Numbered from the stretch's first letter, positions 8,204 to 15,559 are shown. The stretch is DNA of 34,267 bases from Paenibacillus sp. LHD-38 (GCF_031157315.1 NZ_JAVIFU010000059.1:1-34267); one strand, 5' to 3'. A program made the numbers and translations. The notes: generated by a model not told the origin, from the letters alone.

Positions 8204-9257
8204 ATGACAAAGAAAATCACAAAAAAATCGATAACAAGTCCTATGAAAGTAACGCCTGTCAAAGCAGACAAAGGATAAAGTTACTATTCAGTCATCTGTC
8301 AAAGCAACCTCGGATTGATTTGCTCAACGGGTTATTCCATGAAAATTTCACAGTAGATAATTGCGAAATTATACCTGGTAGCACAGAATTTATTGACAGC
8401 AACTTAGATAAAAGCGCAGCTGATTATTTAGTACACGTCAAACAAGAAGGCGAGACTAAAAAGTTTCATATTGAATTTCAAACCCAAAATCATTCCACTA
8501 TGATTATCCTCATGTTTGATTATGGGTTCAAAATGGCGAAAGCTTCTTCGGTTAACACAAGTTCTGAGGGATTAGTATTTGAATTCCCTAGACAGCTCGT
8601 GCTTTATCTTGAGAGGGATGATGCCATATTGGAAGAACTCTCTTGTAAGATCATTATACGCGACAATGATCAATCTATTGATTATAAAGTACCCGTTTTA
8701 AAATATTGGGAAATCGATCCTGTTTTGTTGCGAGACCAATTATATGCTCTTCTTCCCTTTCAAGTTTTTGGTTCGAGAAAGAAAATTAAGGAAATACTTG
8801 ACGATAAGGGACTATCGGATGATAAGAAAAAAGAATTGATTTACGAAGAATTGAGTGAAGTGCTCCTTACTGTAAAACGTTGCGGAGAAGAAATGCTTCA
8901 AAAGCTTGATGAGAAGAAGATTAGCTTCGACGATATGGACGATATGGACAATATGTCCAAAACCACAATTTGTATGACAATTTCGAATCTTATTATGAAG
9001 GATTTAACCAGGAGGTGTTGAAAGTGGTAAAAACATTTATTGATCCAACTATTTTGGAAAAAGGCAGAGCTGAAGGTAAGATTGAAGGCAAAATTGAGAC
9101 CATTCTAGAAACGCTCGAAGAGAAAGGTTCCGTTCATCAGACTTTGAGAGAAAAAATTCAATCGGTAAACGATTTAGATAAACTGAACCATTGGTCAAGA
9201 TTCGCTAGGCGTGCTAAGAGCGTCGATGAATTTGAAACATTAATAGATAAAAATTAA
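8204..9257 (+). pseudogene. Rpn-family PD-(D/E)XK nuclease, frameshifted twice
   Basis: Recombination-promoting-nuclease (putative transposase) family. The nuclease core is readable: SAADYLVHVK then FHIEFQTQNH gives the D...ExQ motif (Asp76, Glu93, Gln95 in the frame opening at 8197). The true start is probably ATG 8204 (GGAG 8 bases before), reading MTKKITKKSITSP to VKADK, then shifting near 8270 at an AAA run into RIKLLFSHL. A second shift near 8967-8970 separates the body, which ends TGA 9019-9021, from the tail YDNFESYYEGFNQEVLK. The third part (about 9024-9257) also has its own AGGAGG and GTG start. It is on the opposite strand to the array. Either a double pseudogene, or the second shift leaves toxin body and tail as separately translated, overlapping cistrons. 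Confidence 0.75.
9024..9257 (+). CDS. Rpn C-terminal tail, copy 1 (candidate intragenic antitoxin)
   Basis: AGGAGG (9010-9015) precedes an in-frame GTG (9024) by 8 bases inside the Rpn gene. It would give a 77-residue peptide, MVKTFIDPTILEKGRAEG onward to SVDEFETLIDKN. In E. coli, Rpn genes are known to make a short C-terminal product from an internal start that inhibits the full-length nuclease; this is the equivalent segment. It is charged and helical, with a repetitive EGKIEGKIE stretch. Two further stand-alone copies follow. The antitoxin role here is inference from family and layout. Confidence 0.6.
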   Translation: MVKTFIDPTILEKGRAEGKIEGKIETILETLEEKGSVHQTLREKIQSVNDLDKLNHWSRFARRAKSVDEFETLIDKN

Positions 9258-9266
9258 TTTTCTTTC

Positions 9267-9296
9267 AAAACGCCTGCAAGGGCGTTTTATTTTTCT
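9267..9296 (+). terminator. Intrinsic terminator after Rpn tail copy 1
   Basis: Perfect 8-bp stem AAAACGCC (9267-9274) / GGCGTTTT (9281-9288), then ATTTTTCTT. Confidence 0.8.
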
Positions 9297-9315
9297 TGGT
9301 CGGGAGGGTATTGAA

Positions 9316-9582
9316 TTGAAGAAAGTGGTAAAAACATTTATTGATCCAGCATTGATTGAACAAGGGGTAATTAAGGGAAGAATCGAAGGAGAAATCAAAG
9401 GCAAAAATGACGGATTAATTGAAGCGATATTGGAAAATCTTTCCGAATTAGGTGTGGTTAGTGAAGAATTATCAGAAACTATACGTTTGGAAAACAATTT
9501 TGTTAAGTTGAAAAATTGGTCAAAAATATCAGCACGTTCCAATAGTATTGATGACTTCAAAAGAAAAATCGGAATGAAATAA
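9316..9582 (+). CDS. Rpn C-terminal tail, copy 2 (stand-alone)
   Basis: An 88-residue protein. After a TTG start with GGGAGG 8 bases upstream (9302-9307), it begins KKVVKTFIDPALIEQG and ends SNSIDDFKRKIGMK. It matches copy 1 along its length (VVKTFIDP, IEG repeats, the LKNW.K block, S.D.F) but has no nuclease domain in front. It has its own ribosome site and lies between two hairpins, so it is expected to be translated independently. It looks like a duplicated and diverged antitoxin-type tail. Confidence 0.7.
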   Translation: MKKVVKTFIDPALIEQGVIKGRIEGEIKGKNDGLIEAILENLSELGVVSEELSETIRLENNFVKLKNWSKISARSNSIDDFKRKIGMK

Positions 9583-9592
9583 TTCAAGATAC

Positions 9593-9616
9593 GAAGGCAC
9601 CTTGCGAGGTGTCTTC
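9593..9616 (+). terminator. Hairpin after Rpn tail copy 2
   Basis: GAAGGCACC (9593-9601) pairs with GGTGTCTTC (9608-9616) with one wobble pair; a TATTTATG tract follows. Confidence 0.6.
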
Positions 9617-9655
9617 TATTTATGTAGGAAAATTATTAACCAGGAGGTGTTGAAA

Positions 9656-9901
9656 GTGATTAAAACATTTATTGATCCAGCTTTGATTGAAAAAGGCAGA
9701 ATTGAAGGAGAAATCAAAGGCAGAATTGAATTGCTGATTGAAATGATTTTGGAATCACTTGAGGAAAAAGGGAATCTTCAACCAGAATTAGTTGAAAAAA
9801 TAAGTGCTGAGCGTGAATTTATAAAACTGAAAAATTGGAACAAGTTGGCTAGTCGTATAAAAAGCGTTGATGAATTCGAACGGAGAATAAATCAGAATTA
9901 A
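9656..9901 (+). CDS. Rpn C-terminal tail, copy 3 (stand-alone)
   Basis: 81 residues from GTG 9656; AGGAGG (9642-9647) lies 8 bases upstream. Both the ribosome site and the spacer TGTTGAAA are identical to copy 1. Sequence: VIKTFIDPALIEKGRIEGE, through a second IEG repeat and LKNWNKLASRIKSVDEFER. Upstream in the same frame, NQEVLK (the end of a nuclease body) is retained, so this copy was cut from a full Rpn gene just 5' of the internal start. No terminator was seen immediately after it. Confidence 0.7.
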   Translation: MIKTFIDPALIEKGRIEGEIKGRIELLIEMILESLEEKGNLQPELVEKISAEREFIKLKNWNKLASRIKSVDEFERRINQN

Positions 9902-10050
9902 TCACGTTTTGGAGCGCTGATTTTGTGATGGGTTAAACCCTACTTTGCATTTATATAGAGTTGACTCTTATTATTACTGTTCAAAGAGAGTTATTTTTTG
10001 CATTAATCATGGTGCTATTTGCAATAATCGTGGAAGCCGACAGTTATCCC
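9902..10050. other. Gap with no gene recognised
   Basis: Between the last Rpn tail and E8 the sequence is AT-rich with no credible coding frame; the 63-codon plus frame from 9961 has no ribosome site and runs into E8. I see no further structure. Confidence 0.4.
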
Positions 10051-10103
10051 CGTGCCTGCTCAACATTGGCTATTACTCAACTATCGTGTCCCGTTAGCTT
10101 AAC
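10051..10103 (-). repeat. Array element E8, right half only
   Basis: It retains the hairpin arm GCCTGCTCA (10054-10062) and core 2 ACTATCGTGTCCCGTTAGCTTAA. The left half is replaced by the Rpn island at about 10050, again breaking in the loop region. Confidence 0.8.
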
Positions 10104-10209
10104 GTCATTCTTAGAGAATTTCTTTAACTGTACATTCGATAAACATGAGTAGCCTTGGATTTTCAAATCACATCAGGAGCCTCATCACGTTCAGGCGGTT
10201 CACAAATTT

Positions 10210-10580
10210 TTAATTTCTATTTTTGAGTGATTCAACTAAATCAATTGCTTCTTTTATATATTCGTAAATTTCTTTTAGTGATTTTGTTCGCTTGGTGAAT
10301 ATTGGATTTGACCAATCTTGACTTTTTACTATTACTAATGTAAATATCCCAGCTTCTAAATTGAATTCTGGTAACCATCCTAAATCCAAAATTAAACCTT
10401 TATCATATTTCACCTGAAATATATCGTGTTTAAACGACCAGATTTGTTCTTCAAGAGGAATCGTATCATCAAAATTAAATCATTAAGGATTACTTGACCA
10501 GAATTAAAATCAATTTTTTCACATTGGTTACCTCCAATGATTATTTTAGAAGTGTCTTTAATATCTATTTGATTTAACAT
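10210..10580 (-). pseudogene. Frameshifted small protein, second member of the DLGW family
   Basis: Starts at ATG 10580 (MLNQIDIKDTSKIIIGGN), reads to VILND, then shifts by one base at about 10476-10478, where TTTAAT has become TTAAT. It continues FNFDDTIPLEEQIWSFKH and LILDLGWLPEFN to the stop at 10210. The intact protein would be about 120 residues. The C-terminal block aligns with the 3607-3991 pseudogene (DLGW, LVIVK/LVLVH, KRTK/KRSK). No known function. Single-gene cassette between E8 and E9. Confidence 0.65.
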
Positions 10581-10588
10581 ACTTCCAA

Positions 10589-10680
10589 GCTATCCTGCCC
10601 GTTAGCTTAACAAAGAAAAGGAGCAGCTGCCGCAGCAAACTGCGCATTATTTGTTCAACTATCGTTACCCGCTAGCTTAA
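10589..10680 (-). repeat. Array element E9 (nearly identical to E19)
   Basis: Core 1 TATCCTGCCCGTTAGCTTAA, hairpin GGAGCAGCTGCCGCAGC with arm ACTGCGC, and core 2 ACTATCGTTACCCGCTAGCTTAA. The GCTAG variant is shared only with E19, as expected of a cassette duplication. Confidence 0.9.
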
Positions 10681-10742
10681 TCTGCAAAAACCACTTTTTG
10701 GTTGATAAGTTAAGTACAATCAAGAAACTCGTCTGCCTAGCT

Positions 10743-11255
10743 TTATCCTCCGTTATGATTTAGCTGACCAAAGAAGATTTTTTGAGGTAAATCCATATTA
10801 TTAAGCTTTTGAAAACATTTCGATCGAATTAAATTACTAATCATCTCGACTTCTGCAGAATTATATGTAGCCAGCTCACTCCTTGATATTATTAGTAACT
10901 TACCAAAATGTTTCGACAAATCTGAGATAATTTGTTGTTGATCATCATCATTTAGATTTTTATATTGAGCTATGATTAAATCAGGTTCATACCCATTTTC
11001 TTGTGTTTCGTCACTATGGGATTCTGAAACATTGCGATTTTGGGATGGAGACTGTATAGCAAAAATTTCTATAATATCAGTAATAGCGACTTTAAAAATG
11101 GAGCATTCTTCTGTTTCAACAAATAAATACTTTTCATTCACTTCTCTAGAGATGCCTCGAACAAACTCATCAGCATTTTTAACTCTAATTACAATAGAAC
11201 GTTGTTCTTTTACTGTCTTTTCAATAAATTGCTGCTTATTCATCATATTATGCAA
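10743..11255 (-). CDS. Hypothetical protein of the duplicated cassette, copy 1
   Basis: 170 residues from TTG 11255 (GGTG 5 bases upstream) or ATG 11246/11243. The N-terminal ~55 residues (SIVIRVKNADEF, then YLFVETEE and VAITDIIEIFAI) read like a small Sm-like or SH3-like beta barrel. A linker and a helical C-terminal half follow. Family not recognised. Copy 2 at 19057-19575 differs at about five residues (G/S, Y/N, D/N, A/V, F/I) and ends two residues later (LS) because one base change removes this copy's stop. Mostly conservative differences suggest both copies may be functional. Confidence 0.7.
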   Translation of the reverse strand: MHNMMNKQQFIEKTVKEQRSIVIRVKNADEFVRGISREVNEKYLFVETEECSIFKVAITDIIEIFAIQSPSQNRNVSESHSDETQENGYEPDLIIAQYKNLNDDDQQQIISDLSKHFGKLLIISRSELATYNSAEVEMISNLIRSKCFQKLNNMDLPQKIFFGQLNHNGG

Positions 11256-11359
11256 TTTATCACCTTACCTTTTAGGATGTATTCTAGCAACAATATAAAA
11301 GCTTTACCATGCAACTTTTTTAGTAAATCAACATCAGTTATTCTACATTGTAATTACAA

Positions 11360-11438
11360 TATCCTGCCCGTTAGCGTAGCGAAGGGCTGCCATGTGGCAG
11401 CCCTTCAGGGATGGAACTATCGTTACCCGTTAGCGTAA
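11360..11438 (-). repeat. Array element E10 (perfect 11-bp hairpin)
   Basis: Core 1 TATCCTGCCCGTTAGCGTA, hairpin GAAGGGCTGCC / GGCAGCCCTTC (11381-11407) with a short ATGT loop, core 2 ACTATCGTTACCCGTTAGCGTA. This is the reference for the class that includes E1, E16, E31 and E33. Confidence 0.9.
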
Positions 11439-11509
11439 TCGTCAGATGTCCAATGAAACAAATTCCTCCCCCATAATTTTTTACACGTAAGCGTCTATAC
11501 ATATTTTTT

Positions 11510-12097
11510 TCATAATGATAACGTACCCTTCGTAGACGGAATAACATCGCCTGTTATCCTAATTGCTTTCTTCAAAGCATCGCCGAATGCCACGAAAATT
11601 GCCTCATTTATATGGTGTGTATTTCTGCCGTATTCCAAATTGATGTGCATGGTTATCCCGCTATTATGCGCTACAGCGAGAAAAAACTCTTCGGTTAATT
11701 CGGTTTCAAACTCGCCTGCTCGTGTTGACGGCATTTCCACGTTTAACACTAAAAAAGAGCGATTAGATATACTCAAATCCACTAATGCTAAGCTCTCATC
11801 CATAGGTATACGCGAACTACCATAACGGTTTATGCCTTTTTTATCCCCTATAGCCTTTTTGATTGCTTGCCCCAAGCATATTCCAATGTCCTCAACCGTG
11901 TGATGCCCATCTATCTCTAAATCACCTTTGCAATCCACATTTAGTTTTATTCCTGCCCTAAAAGCAAAAAGCGTGAGCATATGGTTAAATAATCCAATTC
12001 CCGTGTTGATGTTGCCTTCACTGTATTCATCGAGATTAAGCTCCAGTTTAATTTCTGTTTCTTTTGTTTTTCTGTTAATTAATGCCTCTCGCACCAT
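11510..12097 (-). CDS. hisB: Imidazoleglycerol-phosphate dehydratase
   Basis: 195 residues, the full length of the monofunctional enzyme. It dehydrates imidazole glycerol phosphate to imidazole acetol phosphate in histidine biosynthesis. The two metal-binding motifs are present: HHTVED (65-70) and HHINEA (161-166), with FNHML (38-42) and the C-terminal PSTKG. The start is clear: AAGGGAG 7 bases before the ATG. It is alone, with no other his gene nearby, inside a cassette between E10 and E11, and it has its own promoter. It is therefore probably an extra acquired copy rather than the cell's main hisB. Confidence 0.92.
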   Translation of the reverse strand: MVREALINRKTKETEIKLELNLDEYSEGNINTGIGLFNHMLTLFAFRAGIKLNVDCKGDLEIDGHHTVEDIGICLGQAIKKAIGDKKGINRYGSSRIPMDESLALVDLSISNRSFLVLNVEMPSTRAGEFETELTEEFFLAVAHNSGITMHINLEYGRNTHHINEAIFVAFGDALKKAIRITGDVIPSTKGTLSL

Positions 12098-12193
12098 AAC
12101 AAACTCCCTTCTTAACTGAGGTATTGCCTTTTGGTATTGCTAGCCGAATGAATTCGATTAAGACCACATCCTTTATTACTTTACTTCTCTAAT

Positions 12194-12222
12194 ATATTAA
12201 CGTAATAAAGTGATAATGTAAA
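12194..12222 (-). promoter_or_regulatory. Cassette-borne sigma-A promoter for hisB
   Basis: -35 TTTACA (12217-12222) and -10 TAATAT (12194-12199) on the minus strand with a 17-base spacer. It lies just inside the cassette from element E11 and leaves a ~90-base leader before the hisB ATG. Confidence 0.6.
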
Positions 12223-12245
12223 GTTATGTAGGTCGGTCAGCCACG

Positions 12246-12338
12246 CTAAACTGCCCGTTAGCTTAATAAAATGAGCAGGCCACCGCAGCGCCTGCTCAAC
12301 AATGTGCGTTATTCAACTATCGTTACCCGTTAGTTGAG
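12246..12338 (-). repeat. Array element E11 (TGAGCAGGC hairpin class)
   Basis: Core 1 AAACTGCCCGTTAGCTTAA, 9-bp stem TGAGCAGGC / GCCTGCTCA with loop CACCGCAGC, core 2 ACTATCGTTACCCGTTAGTTGA. Confidence 0.92.
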
Positions 12339-12342
12339 TAAA

Positions 12343-12358
12343 CTACCTACGTAGGTAG
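12343..12358. repeat. 16-bp perfect palindrome
   Basis: CTACCTACGTAGGTAG, immediately after core 2 of E11 and 20 bases past the stop of the peptidase gene. It is too GC-poor and lacks a T run to be a convincing terminator. It could bind a dimeric protein; no function is evident. Confidence 0.5.
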
Positions 12359-12378
12359 CTTATCTATGCTGGTTAACA

Positions 12379-13338
12379 TTAATTGTTTATTTCAAAACTG
12401 CTTAATACTGCATCCCACGCTAGCTCTGATGCAATTAATCCAATATGACCAGCATTAAGATTTGCGTTATCGACTTCATTGGTTGAAGCCATAAATAAAA
12501 CGTCACCATCGTCAATTGTGTGAAAAGGATATATTGCTCTTGCCATAGAAGTATGAATTTGCTTGGACAATTGGCGCAAAGAAACAGCAGGCAACTTCTG
12601 ATTGGTTACAACTACTGTCAATGTGGTATTTCCAAGCTTCTTAACAGAGTCATCCATAAGATGGTTTAGGTTCATATGGCGTGTATTTGTATGGATATCA
12701 TAATAACCTCTTACAATCGAACCGTCTCTTCCTACGATAGCCCCCATTGAATTGACAACTGTGAACACTACAATTTTAGTCGGACCGATTTGCTGAAAAG
12801 CTGCGCCTTGGCCGCCTGTTTCCCAGTGGTTATACCCTTTTCCAACTTTCGCGGAACGTCCTGCACCAGTTGCACCCATCGGAAACTTGTTAACTTGTGC
12901 ATTTAGAAAAGCAACACTTCCGAGTTGCTTATCTGGGTAGATTGCGTTATCCCTTCCAACGAAGTCATAGATGGTTGCTGCCGCCACTCTAGGCATAGAA
13001 TTTGTTGAGTAACCGCTCTGGGCTAATAATTCAGAAGTAACTCCAGTTACAGCCTCTAATCCGTGAACGGAACCACCAGTTAAACAAATTGCGTCAAGAA
13101 TTCGCTCTCCAGCAGAAAAATTGTGATTGTCGGTAGTGAATGTAGATGGGGAGCCTCCTCTTACATCTACTGCTGCTCTCACTGTTTCTGGAAAGTACAA
13201 AACGGTACAACCCGTTGGACCTTCTTTGTATTCAGCGACGCCCACCATTATCGCGGAGAAATCATATTCAAGATTAGCTTTGTTAGTTTTTGTATCAGGT
13301 TCAAGTGATAGACTGTCATTTGATTTGCCCACATGCAT
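12379..13338 (-). CDS. P1-family (S58/DmpA-like) aminopeptidase
   Basis: 319 residues. Family features include the GVAEYKEGPTGCTVLYFPE opening, AAVDVRGGSP, the GGSVHGLEAVTGV block and NSMGAIVGRDGS, which holds the region preceding the self-cleavage nucleophile in DmpA/L-aminopeptidase enzymes. These N-terminal-nucleophile hydrolases act on small peptides, amides or esters. A longer frame starts at 13428, but AGAGGAG (13346-13353) lies 8 bases before ATG 13338, which is used. Single-gene cassette between E11 and E12. Substrate unknown. Confidence 0.85.
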   Translation of the reverse strand: MHVGKSNDSLSLEPDTKTNKANLEYDFSAIMVGVAEYKEGPTGCTVLYFPETVRAAVDVRGGSPSTFTTDNHNFSAGERILDAICLTGGSVHGLEAVTGVTSELLAQSGYSTNSMPRVAAATIYDFVGRDNAIYPDKQLGSVAFLNAQVNKFPMGATGAGRSAKVGKGYNHWETGGQGAAFQQIGPTKIVVFTVVNSMGAIVGRDGSIVRGYYDIHTNTRHMNLNHLMDDSVKKLGNTTLTVVVTNQKLPAVSLRQLSKQIHTSMARAIYPFHTIDDGDVLFMASTNEVDNANLNAGHIGLIASELAWDAVLSSFEINN

Positions 13339-13432
13339 TATTGAATCTCCTCTAATTGTTGTATAATATTTACATTTAAAATAATGAACATATGATTCCA
13401 TGTCATCCATTCTAACCAGTGTTACCACGCTA

Positions 13433-13522
13433 ATTTGCCTGTTAGCTTATTAAAATGAACAGACCACCGTAGCGCCTGCTCATACATGTGTGTTTTTCAA
13501 CTAACGTACCCGTTAGCTCAAT
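13433..13522 (-). repeat. Array element E12 (slightly decayed)
   Basis: Core 1 TTGCCTGTTAGCTTA, arms with two substitutions relative to E2 (TGAACAGAC / GCCTGCTCA), and core 2 CAACTAACGTACCCGTTAGC. Here the core arms CTAACG and CGTTAG form a perfect inverted repeat. Confidence 0.85.
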
Positions 13523-13538
13523 AATGGAGCCTTCAGTA

Positions 13539-14315
13539 TCAAATAACGCCAAATTTTGTTAAGGCATAGTATATGCCATCTTCACTTGCTTTTTTGGTAA
13601 CGAAATCTGCCTTTTGTTTAAGACGTTCCTCACCGTTGCCCATGGCAATACCGAGGCCAACGAACTCTAACATATCCAAGTCATTTCCACCATCACCAAA
13701 AGCGATAGAATTGCTAACGTCAATGTTGTAATAATCCAGTACTTTTTTGATTGCTTCCGATTTAGAGACCACTTGAGTTTCAAGGATGTTCATTACATAA
13801 CTATGGAAACGTACAAACTGAAGTTGCGGAAAGTTATCAATAAATTTTCTTGCTTCACTCTCATCAGCGTACAAACACATACAGTAAATCTCTTCTGGGA
13901 GTATGTCTAATTTGTTGGGATAATCGCTAAGAGCAAGGGTCTCTTCTAGCGCATTTCTAACACGTTCTTCTTCTACTCCGATACCATTCATTGAAATCGA
14001 ATCTGTAAAATAAGAAATACTGTGTCCGTTTAACTCGGCAAAACTTGATAGTTCACGAACAGTCTCTGGAGAAAGTACTGACTTATAAATAACATTACTT
14101 TGGGTTTTAACAAGTGCTCCATTTGATGATATTAAAGTATCAATGCCTAGTGCAATTAGTTCTTCGCACAAATTATGTGGTCTCCCTGTTGCAACTACGA
14201 CCTTAATACCTTCTTCATGAAGCCTCTTAATAGCCACTTTTGTACTTTCAGGGATACCTCTATCCACTTCACTGTATAAAGTACCATCAACATCAAAAAA
14301 CACTATTTCGTACAC
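13539..14315 (-). CDS. Cof-type HAD-IIB hydrolase
   Basis: 258 residues. Haloacid dehalogenase superfamily, Cof/YkrA-like sugar-phosphate or FMN phosphatase. Motif I is DVDGT with catalytic Asp8 and Asp10; motif II is around ATGRP (42-46) and SSNGA; motif IV is FGDGGNDLDML near residue 210. The IIB cap lies between. It starts at GTG 14315 with GGGGG upstream at a slightly long distance. Single-gene cassette between E12 and E13. Substrate cannot be read from sequence. Confidence 0.88.
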   Translation of the reverse strand: MYEIVFFDVDGTLYSEVDRGIPESTKVAIKRLHEEGIKVVVATGRPHNLCEELIALGIDTLISSNGALVKTQSNVIYKSVLSPETVRELSSFAELNGHSISYFTDSISMNGIGVEEERVRNALEETLALSDYPNKLDILPEEIYCMCLYADESEARKFIDNFPQLQFVRFHSYVMNILETQVVSKSEAIKKVLDYYNIDVSNSIAFGDGGNDLDMLEFVGLGIAMGNGEERLKQKADFVTKKASEDGIYYALTKFGVI

Positions 14316-14386
14316 TGCGCTAGAATCCCCCTATCTTAATTTTACTATACGTTAAGCACCCAAGGAATTCCACGACTAACTAAGCT

Positions 14387-14476
14387 ACTCTGCCCGTTAG
14401 CTTAATAAAGAAATGGAGCAGCCGCCGTAGCAAACTGCTCCATGTTTGTTCAACTATCGTTACCCGTTAGCTTAAT
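14387..14476 (-). repeat. Array element E13
   Basis: Core 1 TACTCTGCCCGTTAGCTTAA, arms ATGGAGCAG / CTGCTCCAT, core 2 ACTATCGTTACCCGTTAGC, ending at the stop codon of the HIT gene. Confidence 0.92.
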
Positions 14477-14811
14477 CAGCTTTTCTTAAGGGGTTGACCG
14501 AAAACCACATGAAAATGAAGATGTTTCGAATCTTGATATTCGCCTAAATTTGTTATCACTCTGCAAGCTCCATGTTCAGAAACCACTTGGGAAGCGACCT
14601 TCTTCACAGTATCCATAAGCTCGATTAGCAGTGCATTATCCCTCTCTTCTAAAGTAATCAGCGATGAAATATGTCTTTTCGGAATCGTCACGATATGCAC
14701 TGGATAGAATGGTCGGGTATGATGATAAGCGAGCACAGTATCGGTTTCTACTACTTTTTGTACTGGTGTTCGACCACTTAATACCTCTTCACAATAAAAA
14801 TCTTTTGACAT
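14476..14811 (-). CDS. HIT-family hydrolase
   Basis: 111 residues. Histidine-triad protein with the active-site motif HLHFHVV (His97, 99, 101), preceded by the PVHIVTIPKRH strand typical of Hint/HinT nucleoside phosphoramidases. It hydrolyses purine nucleotide phosphoramidates or related adducts in the cytosol. The stop TGA touches core 2 of E13. There is no element between it and the NUDIX gene upstream (62-base gap), so the two form one two-gene cassette, possibly co-transcribed; both would clean up nucleotide derivatives. Confidence 0.9.
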   Translation of the reverse strand: MSKDFYCEEVLSGRTPVQKVVETDTVLAYHHTRPFYPVHIVTIPKRHISSLITLEERDNALLIELMDTVKKVASQVVSEHGACRVITNLGEYQDSKHLHFHVVFGQPLKKS

Positions 14812-14873
14812 ATGTAATTGCCTTCACCCTTAATGTTTATTTTTTCTCCGATAATTCAGTAACGAGAAACAAT

Positions 14874-15362
14874 TTACTTCGATATACCTGTTTGGTGTTT
14901 GATTATAAACTCGGGGTTCGTTACATAATCCATGTAATTAACCGTCCCGTTAAATTCCAAATAAGCCTGATAGCGAGTACGAATAGCTGGATGTGTAATG
15001 TAATCAAGAGCTCTATCTTTAGCCACCCAGCGGCTATCGGTTGTTTCTTCAGAAACAGTTAACTCCCCACCAATAGGTTTACATACGAAATCAAAAATAA
15101 CTTGCGTTGGAACTTCAGTCACGCCATCATACCATTTAAAAATTCCAGTATTCGAATAAACACCAATTAAGTAGCTAACAGTGGTGTCAATTCCGCTTTC
15201 CTCTTTAATTTCACGAACCAAAGCATCCATCAGATTTTCTCCAACTTCCACTTGTCCACCAGGGTAAACCCAGCCACCGTCACGAGTTTTTACTAAAAGG
15301 ATATTTCCTTGCCCATCTTCCACAAATCCACCTGCGGATACGATATGCGTTGGAAATGGCAT
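14874..15362 (-). CDS. NUDIX hydrolase
   Basis: 162 residues. The Nudix box runs from Gly36 to Ile58 with the diagnostic GE and REIKEESG (Arg50, Glu51, Glu54, Glu55), after VYPGGQVEVGE. It hydrolyses a nucleoside diphosphate linked to another moiety, with Mg2+; specificity unknown. AGGAGG lies about 8 bases before the ATG. It is the first gene of a two-gene cassette with the HIT protein, bounded by E14 upstream and E13 downstream. Confidence 0.92.
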   Translation of the reverse strand: MPFPTHIVSAGGFVEDGQGNILLVKTRDGGWVYPGGQVEVGENLMDALVREIKEESGIDTTVSYLIGVYSNTGIFKWYDGVTEVPTQVIFDFVCKPIGGELTVSEETTDSRWVAKDRALDYITHPAIRTRYQAYLEFNGTVNYMDYVTNPEFIIKHQTGISK

Positions 15363-15428
15363 ATTTCGACCTCCTATTGCGATAACTTTGCGATAACGTT
15401 TGTATATTTATTCCACAGACATATTGCA

Positions 15429-15522
15429 CTATCCTGCCCGTTAGCTTAATAAAATGAGCAGGCCACCGCAGCGCCTGCTCATCCATGTATGTTATTCAAC
15501 GATTGTTCCCCGTTAACTCAAT
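15429..15522 (-). repeat. Array element E14
   Basis: Core 1 TATCCTGCCCGTTAGCTTAA, stem TGAGCAGGC / GCCTGCTCA, core 2 CAACGATTGTTCCCCGTTAAC-like. Confidence 0.9.
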
Positions 15523-15559
15523 AATTCACGCTTAATTAGATTGTCAGACTCTTCAACTT

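Noticed and set aside
8197..8260. GTG 8197 as the start of the Rpn gene
   Set aside because: No ribosome site and a non-family N-terminus; ATG 8204 in another frame has GGAG and a family-like start, then joins by one base at the AAA run near 8270.
12379..13428. ATG/GTG at 13428 as the peptidase start
   Set aside because: No ribosome site, and the extra 30 residues are not family-like; ATG 13338 has AGAGGAG at good spacing.
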